A stretch of 43,292 nucleotides of DNA from CAZGTQ01 sp964528575 (GTDB lineage: Bacteria; Planctomycetota; UBA1135; GCA-002686595): positions 1 to 43,292 of the forward strand of contig CAZGTQ010000262.1 of NCBI GenBank assembly GCA_964528575.1, written 5' to 3'. A program made the position numbers and the translations under genes. Below are positions 17,098 through 25,227 of the stretch, in pieces (positions within the stretch are counted from its first letter, which is position 1; each line of letters starts with the position of its first letter). The notes under the pieces are model-generated. The model did not search any database and was not told the DNA's origin. It worked only from the letters and a program-made list of their open reading frames with translations.

Positions 17098-17160
17098 CTA
17101 CGGAGCGCGATGGCGCTCGCTGTAGGCTTTCGATTCGATCCGCGGCTGCGTCGTCTGCAT
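17098..17160 (-). CDS. Putative 20-residue peptide with strong ribosome site
   Basis: The peptide is MQTTQPRIESKAYSERHRAP. An AGGAG at 17171-17167 on the minus strand stands 6 nt before the ATG, one of the better Shine-Dalgarno sequences in the window. Fifteen of 19 sense codons after Met end in G or C, and a clean hairpin follows the stop, so it has the outline of a complete transcription unit. It is charged and has no TM segment. It contains E-x3-Y (E9, Y13), the spacing of the cross-linked pair in PqqA, but no radical-SAM or other pqq gene is near and overall likeness to PqqA is weak. It could be a regulatory leader peptide, a RiPP precursor, or part of a small RNA. Confidence 0.4.
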   Translation of the reverse strand: MQTTQPRIESKAYSERHRAP

Positions 17161-17283
17161 CGTGCGTCTCCTGCGACACGGGCTAGAACGAGAAAGAGCG
17201 CTCGACCGATCGCGACTTCTTCGGATTTCGTGCGTACGGTCGAGCGAGCGATGCGGCTGCGGCGGGCTCGCGCGACGACGCGC

Positions 17284-17328
17284 GAACGCGACGACAGAGA
17301 ACGCGACGACGGAGAACGCGACGACGGA
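17284..17328 (+). repeat. Three tandem 15-bp repeats just upstream of rtcB
   Basis: Unit GAACGCGACGACGGA occurs three times (first copy one mismatch), followed by a partial GAAGACGAC directly before the rtcB ATG. In the rtcB frame it reads ERDDR-ERDDG-ERDDG-EDD, so a start further upstream would add a charged repeat tail. Confidence 0.85.
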
Positions 17329-17337
17329 GAAGACGAC

Positions 17338-18573
<1,236 letters not shown>

Positions 18574-18582
18574 GCGCGCTCC

Positions 18583-18615
18583 GGCGAGCCCGTCCCCGAG
18601 CGGGACGGGCTCGCC
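18583..18615 (+). terminator. rtcB terminator hairpin
   Basis: Perfect 14-bp stem GGCGAGCCCGTCCC at 18583-18596 pairing with 18602-18615, 5-nt loop, starting 10 bp after the rtcB stop. Confidence 0.75.
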
Positions 18616-18681
18616 CGGCGCGTCTGCGGCGCGCGGCGCGCTTGTCGCGGCCGCGGCGTTCGCACAAGATCGGCGCCCTCG

Positions 18682-20946
18682 ATGGCGCACGGCAACGGAC
18701 GTCGGCTCGTCTGGGGCGCGGTCTCCGCGCTCGTGACGTGCGCGCTGCTCGCGGCGGCGGTCTACGCGCTCGCGCGGCATGGCGCGGAGCTGCGGCATGC
18801 GCTGGACGGCGCCGCGGCGGCGAACGCGCGGCTGGATCGGGCCGAGCGCGAGGCGCGCGACGCCGCGGGAGCGGCCCAGGAGCGCGCGCGCGCCGCCGAG
18901 GCCGTCGCGGGCGAGGCGCGGCGCGCGCTCGACGCCGCGCGCGACGAGCGCGACGCGCTCGAGCGAGGCGCCTACCGCGCGCACCTCGACGCGGCGACGA
19001 TGGCGCTCGAGCGCGGCGACCTCGCGGAGCTCGCCCGGCACCTCGACGCGGCGCCGGACGATCTGCGCGACTGGGAATGGGACCACGTCGCGCTGCTGCT
19101 CGAGCGCTCGACCGAGACGCTCGCGACGCACGAGGACACGGTGCAGTCGCTCGCCGCGTCGGCCGACGGGCGCTGGCTCGTGTCCGGCTCTGCCGACGGC
19201 GAGGTGCGCGTGCTCGCGTGGGACGAGCGCGTCGAGCGAGCGCTCGTGCGCGCGCACGAGGACGGCGTGCTCGATCTCGACGTCGCGCGCGACGGGACCG
19301 CGTTCGCGTCGGCGTCCGACGATGGGACCGCGCGCGTGTGGTCGCTGCCCGACGCCGAGCTGCTCGCGACGCTGGACGTCGCCGAGAGCGGCGTGACCGC
19401 CGTCGCGCTCCTCGAGGGCGGGCGGCTCGCGACCGGCGCCGACGACGGCGTGGTGCGCGTGTGGGACTGGCGCGCCGGACGCGAGCTGCTCGCGCTGGCC
19501 GGGCACGAGGACACCGTCAACGCGCTCGCGGCGGCCCCGAACGGACGCCTCGTGTCGGCGGCGGACGAGCGGGTCGCGCGGCTGTGGGACGTCGAGCGGG
19601 GCGTGCTCCTCGCGACGCTCGAGGGCCACCGCGACTGGGTCTTCGACGCCGCGATCGACGCGGAGGGGCGCATCGTCGCGACGGCGTCCGGGGACGGCAC
19701 CGTGCGGCTGTGGGACGCGACGAGCGGCGCGGAGCTCGACGTGCTCCGCGGCCACGAGGACTCGGTGCTCGCCGTCGCGTTCGCGCCGCGCGGGGACGCG
19801 CTCGTCAGCGCGTCGTACGACGGGGTGCTGCTGACGTGGTCGCTCGGGCGCGGCCGGGCGGAGGGGCCGCGGCGCCGGCTCGTGCTGCGCGGCCGGCGCG
19901 ACGATCCGGTGCACGTCGTCGTGCCGTCGCCGGCTCTGGCCTCGGGCCTCGCGTCGGGTCTGGCGTCGGGCTCGATCGCGTTCGCGAGCGGCGGCGACGA
20001 CGTGCGCGCGTGGTCGCCGGGCGCGCGGCGCGGCGTGGCGGAGATCGTCGCGGGCGACGCGCTGCGCGGCGAGATCCGCGCGATCGCGGCGGACGAGGAC
20101 GGAGCGTGGCTGGCGCTCGGCGACGAGCACGGTGGCATCGCGCTGTTCGACGCGGACGGCGGCGTGCCCGCCGGGGCCGTGCAGGGGCACGAGCGTTCCG
20201 TCACCGCGCTCGCGTTCGACGCGCGCGGCGAGTTGCTCGCATCGGGTGACGACGACGGCGTCGTGCGGCTGTGGTCGACCGAGCCGCTCGCCCCGCTGCG
20301 CGCCCTCGCCGGGCTGGAGCGCGCGATCGGCGGCGTCGGCGTCTCCGCGGACGGCGAGCGCGTGCTCGGGATCGCGGCCGACGGCGCGTACGTTCTCTGG
20401 GACGTCGGTAGCGGCGAGCCGATCGCGTCGAAGGAGGGGCCGCGCGGCGGCGTCTTCCGCGCGTCGTGCAGCGCCGACGCGTCGTGGGCGTTCTGGGCCG
20501 GGGACGGCGGGATCGTGCGCGTGTGGGATCCCGAGACGGGCGAGCGCGTGCTCGGGCTGCGCAACGTCGCGCTCGGGCTCGTCACCGATCTCGCGGTCGC
20601 GTCCGACTTGACGCGCGTCGTCGCCGTCTCCAACGCGCGCACCGTGCTCCTGCTCGACGGCGACAGCGGCGAGACGATCGCATCGCTCGAGCCGGTGTGG
20701 CCGCCGGTGAGCGCGGTCGACGTGCACCCGTTCGGCGAGCGCGTGCTCGTCGGCACGCGCGACGGCGCCGTGGGGCTGTGGGACACGGTCGAGGGCGCTT
20801 GTGTTTGGCGCGCGTCAGAGCCCGGTTTCGAGCTGACGGCCGCGCGCTTCGACCCGAACGGAACGCGCGTCTACGCGGGCTCGGCGGACGGGCGCGTGCT
20901 CGTGCGCTTCAGCGACGACGAGGACGCCATCGGGGCGAGCCGCTGA
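18682..20946 (+). CDS. Membrane-anchored coiled-coil WD40 repeat protein
   Basis: 754 residues. One TM helix near residues 10-31 (VWGAVSALVTCALLAAAVYAL) is followed by an alanine/arginine-rich coiled coil to about residue 95. A short region YRAHLDAATMALERGDLAE ... DDLRDWEWDHVALLL comes next, then about 12-13 WD40 repeats (GHEDTVNALAAAPNGR, VRLWDATSGAELDVLRGHED and similar) forming one or two propellers. The YRAHLxxA ... LRxWEWxHL segment is the one that, in planctomycetes, joins Ser/Thr kinase domains to WD40 propellers. Here the kinase is absent and a TM replaces it. By inference it is a cell-surface or periplasmic binding scaffold. It is framed by hairpins on both sides, so likely monocistronic. 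Confidence 0.88.
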   Translation: MAHGNGRRLVWGAVSALVTCALLAAAVYALARHGAELRHALDGAAAANARLDRAEREARDAAGAAQERARAAEAVAGEARRALDAARDERDALERGAYRAHLDAATMALERGDLAELARHLDAAPDDLRDWEWDHVALLLERSTETLATHEDTVQSLAASADGRWLVSGSADGEVRVLAWDERVERALVRAHEDGVLDLDVARDGTAFASASDDGTARVWSLPDAELLATLDVAESGVTAVALLEGGRLATGADDGVVRVWDWRAGRELLALAGHEDTVNALAAAPNGRLVSAADERVARLWDVERGVLLATLEGHRDWVFDAAIDAEGRIVATASGDGTVRLWDATSGAELDVLRGHEDSVLAVAFAPRGDALVSASYDGVLLTWSLGRGRAEGPRRRLVLRGRRDDPVHVVVPSPALASGLASGLASGSIAFASGGDDVRAWSPGARRGVAEIVAGDALRGEIRAIAADEDGAWLALGDEHGGIALFDADGGVPAGAVQGHERSVTALAFDARGELLASGDDDGVVRLWSTEPLAPLRALAGLERAIGGVGVSADGERVLGIAADGAYVLWDVGSGEPIASKEGPRGGVFRASCSADASWAFWAGDGGIVRVWDPETGERVLGLRNVALGLVTDLAVASDLTRVVAVSNARTVLLLDGDSGETIASLEPVWPPVSAVDVHPFGERVLVGTRDGAVGLWDTVEGACVWRASEPGFELTAARFDPNGTRVYAGSADGRVLVRFSDDEDAIGASR
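19936..19971 (+). repeat. In-frame 12-bp triplication (LASG x3) in the WD40 gene
   Basis: Three 12-bp units reading LASG-LASG-LASG at residues 419-430, between two propeller blades. The units differ at a few third positions, so the expansion is not brand new. Confidence 0.75.
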
Positions 20947-20955
20947 CGCCGAGTC

Positions 20956-21001
20956 GCGTCCGCGGGACTCCCGTGCGGCGCGCCGCGTTGCCCGCGGACG
21001 C
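20956..21001 (+). terminator. Nested hairpin between WD40 and sulfatase genes
   Basis: Perfect 11-bp outer stem GCGTCCGCGGG at 20956-20966 and 20991-21001. Its loop contains a second perfect palindrome, GCGGCGCGCCGC at 20975-20986. It ends 7 bp before the TATACT promoter hexamer of the next gene. Confidence 0.6.
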
Positions 21002-21008
21002 AGCGGGC

Positions 21009-21014
21009 TATACT
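21009..21014 (+). promoter_or_regulatory. Putative -10 element TATACT of the sulfatase-fold gene
   Basis: GGGCTATACTTCGG is 11 nt before the ATG at 21026. A TTGCCC lies 15 bp upstream as a poor -35. With no Shine-Dalgarno sequence, a leaderless or nearly leaderless transcript is likely. Confidence 0.45.
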
Positions 21015-21025
21015 TCGGCGGTCCC

Positions 21026-23473
21026 ATGGGCTGCTCCCCCCCCACGCGGAGAGCTCTCGCAGCGGCCCTGCTCTGTGCCATGCTCGTCGGCGCCTGCGGC
21101 TCCGAGTTGGAGCCGGGCGGGCCGAGTTGGAGCCTCCTCACCCGTTCGCCCGACCACGTCCTCAGCCAGCCGGGGACGCTCGTCCCCGATCCGCACAAGC
21201 AGTGGGGGCGCTACGGCCGCTACGGCTGGGGCGAGCAGACGCACGTCCTGCCGGGCGGGGAGCCGATCGTCTGGTCGCGCACGCGCGTGAGCAAGCTCGT
21301 GCTGCCGGCGGGCGAGCGGCACGACCGCGAGCTCTCGATCAGCGCGATGTGTCCCGCCCCGACGCGCGCGGGCGATCCGATGCGCGTCGACGGCTCGGTG
21401 CGGATCAACGGCATCGTGGTGGGCGAGATCGCGCTGTTCCCCGAGCTGCTGACGACGAGCATCCCGACGCCTGCCGCCGCGTGGGTCGAGGGGGACAACC
21501 TGCTCGAGATCGAGATGCAGGCGATGCGGCGGTTGCCGAGCGTCCCGACGGGCCCCTACTACAGCCTCGCGCTCGCCGAGGTCGCCTACGACGAGCAGCG
21601 GGAGCCGCTCGTCGTGCCCGCCGAGGGCCGCCTCGAGCTCATGCCGCACACCGGCGTCGACTACATCGTCGACCCCGCGGGGCCGCTCGACGTCTGCCTG
21701 CGCGCCGAGGCGGACGGAGCGGGACGCGCGCGCGTCGAAGTCGCGCGGGTCGACCCGGCGACGAGCGAGCAAATCGACGTGGCGATGGAGTTCGAGCAGG
21801 ACGTCCCGGCGGGCTCGATCGACTGGCGCCTGCCGTTGCCCGAGTCGCGCGGGGGCTTGCTCGACGTGCGCGTGTCGTGGCGCGCGGACGACGCTGCGGA
21901 CGCCGCGCCCAGGCTCCGGTTCGACGCGCTCGCCCTCTGCCACCGCACGAAGGACGACGAGCTCGCCGCGCGGCGCCCGCCGGTCTTCGTGATCGCGATC
22001 GACACGCTCTCCGCTCGTCACCTCTCGACGTACGGCTACGAGCGGGACACGACCCCGAACCTCGACGCGCTCGCGTCCGAGGGCGTCGTCTTCGAGAACT
22101 GCGTCACCAACTGTCCGTGGACGCTGCCGAGCTTCATGGGGCTGATGTCGGGGCTCTACCCGAGATCGCACGAGCTCGACGTGCAGCGAGCGTCGTATCC
22201 GAAGCAGTGGGAGCGGTTGTTCCTCGCTCGCTCGCGCTATACGCTCGCCGAAGCGATGCGCGCCACCGGCTACGACACGGCGGGCTTCGTCGACCACCTC
22301 TTCCTCTCGGGTCGGTTCGGCTTCCGCCAGGGCTTCGAGACGTACGACACGGGCGCGTCCGACGTCCCGATCACGGACTACGAGGGCGGCGTGCGCCTCG
22401 TGACCGCCAAGGCGCTCGCGTGGCTCGACGGGCGCGCGAGCGAGTCCCCGCCGTTCGTGTTCCTGCACTGCTTCGACGTCCATGGCCCGTACTACGGCGC
22501 CTCGAATCGCTTCGCGGGCGACGAGCACCACGATGCGCGCGAGCTGCGCGCCGGCGGCGTGACGAACACGTACGGCATGGTGCACGCGTACGTCACGAGC
22601 GGGATGTACGGCGGCGAGACGCCGCCGACGGTCCCGGCGGGCGACGTCGTCGCCGCGTACGACGAGGGGCTCGCGTTCACCGACGAGCAGCTCGGGGTCT
22701 TCTTCGACGAGCTGCGCGCGCGCGGCCTGTGGGACGAGGCGATCGTCGTCGTGACCGCCGACCACGGCGAGACGATGGCGCGCGGCGACTTCTGGTTCGG
22801 CCACGGCGTCCTCGAGGACGACGTGCTGCGCGTCCCGCTCATCGTCAAGCTCCCGCGCGGCGAGCAGGCGGGCCGGCGCGTCGACTCGTGGGTCCAACTG
22901 ATCGACCTGTACCCGACGCTGCTCGACCGGCTCGGCGTCGACGTCGAGCGCGACTATCTGCACGGCCGCTCGCTCGCGCCCGAGATGCGCGGAGAAACGC
23001 TCCCGCCGCGGCCGCTCCTGACCGAGGACGGCTTCATGGAACAGGCGGCGATCCACTTCGACGGCTGGCGGCTGTCGTTCGAGATGCCGGGCACGATGGA
23101 GACCGCCGCGTCGCTGCTCAGCTATCCAGCGCTGCCGCGCGACTGGATCGAGAAGCACGTGCCCGAGCTCGCGGAGACCGGCATGACGCACGCGACGTAC
23201 GCGCTGCTGCAGACACGCGAGGACTACGCGCAGCTCGTGCAGAGCGTGCGCGACGCCGCGCAGACCGAGATCGAGCTCTACCGCCTGCCCGACGAGACGG
23301 CCGATCTCGCCCAGACGGACCCGCAGCGTCGCGAGCAGCTCATGCGGCACTTCGACGAGCAGCGCGAGCGGCGCGACCGCGCGAAGACGCTCGTGCGCCA
23401 GGAGGCGGTCGCGGCGCCGCTCGACGACGAGGACGTCGACGCGCTGCGAGCTGTCGGCTACGCGGGCGACTGA
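21026..23473 (+). CDS. Sulfatase-fold (alkaline phosphatase superfamily) lipoprotein
   Basis: 815 residues. The N-terminus ends in a lipobox-like LVGAC. The first 300 residues look like beta-sandwich domains (WVEGDNLLEIEMQAM and similar). The sulfatase fold begins at VFVIAIDTLSARHLSTYGY with its metal-binding Asp. The nucleophile region reads NCPWTLPSFMGLMSGLYP. Aligned to the sulfatase pattern CxPSRxxxxTG, the formylglycine position is T366 and the Arg is Phe, so it should act through Thr like phosphodiesterase or phosphotransferase members rather than as a classical sulfatase. The other ligands are present in VTADHGETM and WFGHGVLEDDVLRVPLIVKLP. It ends in DALRAVGYAGD, the tail type discussed in the findings. 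Its stop overlaps the next start (TGATG), so the two genes are translationally coupled. Confidence 0.88.
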   Translation: MGCSPPTRRALAAALLCAMLVGACGSELEPGGPSWSLLTRSPDHVLSQPGTLVPDPHKQWGRYGRYGWGEQTHVLPGGEPIVWSRTRVSKLVLPAGERHDRELSISAMCPAPTRAGDPMRVDGSVRINGIVVGEIALFPELLTTSIPTPAAAWVEGDNLLEIEMQAMRRLPSVPTGPYYSLALAEVAYDEQREPLVVPAEGRLELMPHTGVDYIVDPAGPLDVCLRAEADGAGRARVEVARVDPATSEQIDVAMEFEQDVPAGSIDWRLPLPESRGGLLDVRVSWRADDAADAAPRLRFDALALCHRTKDDELAARRPPVFVIAIDTLSARHLSTYGYERDTTPNLDALASEGVVFENCVTNCPWTLPSFMGLMSGLYPRSHELDVQRASYPKQWERLFLARSRYTLAEAMRATGYDTAGFVDHLFLSGRFGFRQGFETYDTGASDVPITDYEGGVRLVTAKALAWLDGRASESPPFVFLHCFDVHGPYYGASNRFAGDEHHDARELRAGGVTNTYGMVHAYVTSGMYGGETPPTVPAGDVVAAYDEGLAFTDEQLGVFFDELRARGLWDEAIVVVTADHGETMARGDFWFGHGVLEDDVLRVPLIVKLPRGEQAGRRVDSWVQLIDLYPTLLDRLGVDVERDYLHGRSLAPEMRGETLPPRPLLTEDGFMEQAAIHFDGWRLSFEMPGTMETAASLLSYPALPRDWIEKHVPELAETGMTHATYALLQTREDYAQLVQSVRDAAQTEIELYRLPDETADLAQTDPQRREQLMRHFDEQRERRDRAKTLVRQEAVAAPLDDEDVDALRAVGYAGD

Positions 23474-24078
23474 TGGCGCGCTTCGCGGTCGCGGCGTTGT
23501 TCGTGCTCCCGCCGCTCGGCGCGGCGTGGACGTTGGTCTGGGCGCTCGGCCTCGCGTCCGCCGCGGGCACGGCGGCGCCGACGCTCGTCGTGCGCGGCGA
23601 GCCGGTCCTGTCCGCCGTGCCCGCCGCGGCGCCGCTCGAGGAGCCTGGGGAGCCCGACGAGGCGGCCCGCGCGCAGCCGCGCGGCGCGGTCGCCCTCGAG
23701 CGCTTCGCGTTCCGCGGCTACGACCCGCCGGAGCTGCGCGTGCCGCCGGGGCGTCCGCTCGCTCTCGACGAGTTTCCCGAGCACGTGCGCGAGCTCGCCG
23801 GCCGCGCAATCGTCATCGAGGGCTTTCCGCTCGCGGTCGAGCTCGCGGGGCGCGAGGTCGCGAGCGTGATCCTGACGCGCTACCCGCCCGGCTGCTGCTT
23901 CGGCTCGGTCCCGGTGCTCGACGAGTGGATCGAGGCGCGCCTCGAGCCCGGCGCGGCGGCGCGGCTCTCGCCCTACGAGCCCGCCCGCGTGCGCGGCGTG
24001 CTCGAGGTGGGGGAGGAGCGCGACGACGACGGGTTCGCCGTCTCGCTCTACCGGCTGCGCGACGCGCGCGTCGAGTAG
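23473..24078 (+). CDS. Membrane-anchored DUF3299-like protein
   Basis: 201 residues, with one N-terminal hydrophobic segment (FAVAALFVLPPLGAAWTLVWALG) as a signal or anchor. The C-terminal half reads LAGRAIVIEGFPLAVELAGR ... LTRYPPGCCFGSVPVLDEW, with the double cysteine C141-C142 in a PGCCFGxxP context. That resembles DUF3299, a periplasmic beta domain often next to MacB-type ABC transporters and lipoproteins. The function of that family is unsettled; the CC pair may bind metal. It overlaps the upstream sulfatase-fold gene by one base, so the two proteins probably act together. It ends 33 bp from a convergent peptidase gene. Confidence 0.7.
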   Translation: MARFAVAALFVLPPLGAAWTLVWALGLASAAGTAAPTLVVRGEPVLSAVPAAAPLEEPGEPDEAARAQPRGAVALERFAFRGYDPPELRVPPGRPLALDEFPEHVRELAGRAIVIEGFPLAVELAGREVASVILTRYPPGCCFGSVPVLDEWIEARLEPGAAARLSPYEPARVRGVLEVGEERDDDGFAVSLYRLRDARVE

Positions 24079-24111
24079 GTTCGCGCCTGCCCGCCTCCGT
24101 GGGCCTGCTCG

Positions 24112-25065
24112 TTAGCGTGTGACGCTGACGTGAGTCGCGCCCGGCGGGATCGGGATGCGGCCGGTCGACCAGTCGCCCGAGGGCGCGCTCAGCTCGACGT
24201 GCGTCGCGCCGGTCGGCACGGGCAGCGCGTCGGCGACGGCCGCCACGGTGGCGATCACGTAGCCGTCCGCGTCGAAGAAGCGGGCGCGCGCGCGCACGGG
24301 CGGTCCCGCGACGCCGCCGCCCGTCGGTTCCGCGCTCCAGCGCGCGAGCTCGAGGTCGCGGTTCGAGGCGTCCAAGCCCGCGGCTTCGAGGATCCAGCCC
24401 GGCGGCACGTCGGCGAGCCCGCGCTCCTCGGCGCGGCGGCAGAGCGCACGCAGCCCGTCGAGACCGACGCGCTCGACGAGGAACGCGCCGAGCACGTAGG
24501 TGCCGGAGAGCAGCTCCTCGGACGCGGACCCGCGGTTGCGCTTGGTCAGCGCGAGCAGCGCTTCCCAGCCGTGCCGGTGCACGATCCACGCGCTGCCGCG
24601 CAGATCGGCCTCGCGCTCGGCGCGCCACTGGGGGGCGAGTCGCAGCGCGACGTGGTCGGCGAGCCCCTCCTCGACCGCGAGCTGGAGCCGGTCCCACGTC
24701 GTCCCGTGCACGAGCCAGTGGACGAGCTCGTGCGCGAGCGCGAAGTCGAGTCGCTGCAGCGCGTCCTCGCCGAGCTCGATGCGTCGGTCGAGCACGCGTC
24801 CCGCGCGGTCGCGCGCGACGAAGACGCCGGCGAAGTCGCCCCTCCCGCGCTCGACGTGGATCACGAACGGTTGCGTCGGGACGGCGAGCACCTCTGCGAC
24901 CCGCGCGGCGACCTCGCGCGCCTTCGCGTGCACCTGCGCCACATCCAGCTCGCTCCATGCCGCGACCCGTCCCGCCTCGTCCTCGACGCGCAGCGGCGGC
25001 GCGGCGGCACACGCGAGCGTCAGGAAGAGGCAAAACGCGGCGGCGACGGTCGTCGTCCTCGACAT
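24112..25065 (-). CDS. Zinc-metallopeptidase lipoprotein (HExxH...E, peptidase MA-like)
   Basis: 317 residues. A lipobox LTLAC (C19) ends the signal peptide. The catalytic helix is FALAHELVHWLVHG with H112, E113 and H116. About 17 residues on, LAVEEGLADHVALRL provides the gluzincin glutamate (E132 or E133). This HExxH-(~17-18)-EGxA arrangement is typical of gluzincin peptidases. The last 90 residues form a beta domain (RARARFFDADGYVIATVAAV ... GATHVSVTR). By inference it trims proteins or peptidoglycan-bound peptides in the periplasm; the substrate is unknown. It is divergent from the TonB receptor, with 162 bp between the start codons. Confidence 0.8.
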   Translation of the reverse strand: MSRTTTVAAAFCLFLTLACAAAPPLRVEDEAGRVAAWSELDVAQVHAKAREVAARVAEVLAVPTQPFVIHVERGRGDFAGVFVARDRAGRVLDRRIELGEDALQRLDFALAHELVHWLVHGTTWDRLQLAVEEGLADHVALRLAPQWRAEREADLRGSAWIVHRHGWEALLALTKRNRGSASEELLSGTYVLGAFLVERVGLDGLRALCRRAEERGLADVPPGWILEAAGLDASNRDLELARWSAEPTGGGVAGPPVRARARFFDADGYVIATVAAVADALPVPTGATHVELSAPSGDWSTGRIPIPPGATHVSVTR

Positions 25066-25227
25066 CCCGCCATTCGACCACGGGGGCGGAGCCGCGGGCG
25101 CACGTTCGCGCTGCGTCAGGCGCTCGATCGGCGCAGAACGCCGTCGCGGCCGGCGAGTCGAGTGGGTACAAGGGCGCCCGCGGCCCCCGGTCCGCGTCCC
25201 GTTTCCCCCGGCCCCACGGACGCAAGC
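25066..25227. promoter_or_regulatory. Divergent control region, zinc peptidase and TonB receptor
   Basis: 162 bp between two start codons facing outward. GTGGGTACAAGG near 25160 gives a possible -10 (TACAAG) for the TonB gene, but I find no matching -35 and no clear operator. Confidence 0.3.

Larger units (their letters stand above)
16795..17337. other. Gene-poor scar region between hipA remnant and rtcB
   Basis: About 540 bp holding a palindrome (16802), the tRNA-like relic (16965), a hairpin (17037), a 20-codon minus-strand ORF (17098-17160) and a 15-bp tandem repeat (17284). No larger ORF here has convincing codon use. Together with the hipA damage it looks like an old insertion/deletion site. 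Confidence 0.6.

Noticed and set aside
17284..17328. A CRISPR array
   Set aside because: The repeats are directly adjacent 15-bp units without spacers, and no cas gene is in the window.
16894..17337. A 148-residue N-terminal extension of RtcB from a GTG at 16894
   Set aside because: It runs through the tRNA relic and a hairpin, has irregular composition, and RtcB proteins normally begin at the position of the ATG at 17338.
21026..23473. A classical formylglycine arylsulfatase
   Set aside because: The CxPSR motif is not present; the aligned residue is Thr and the Arg is Phe.
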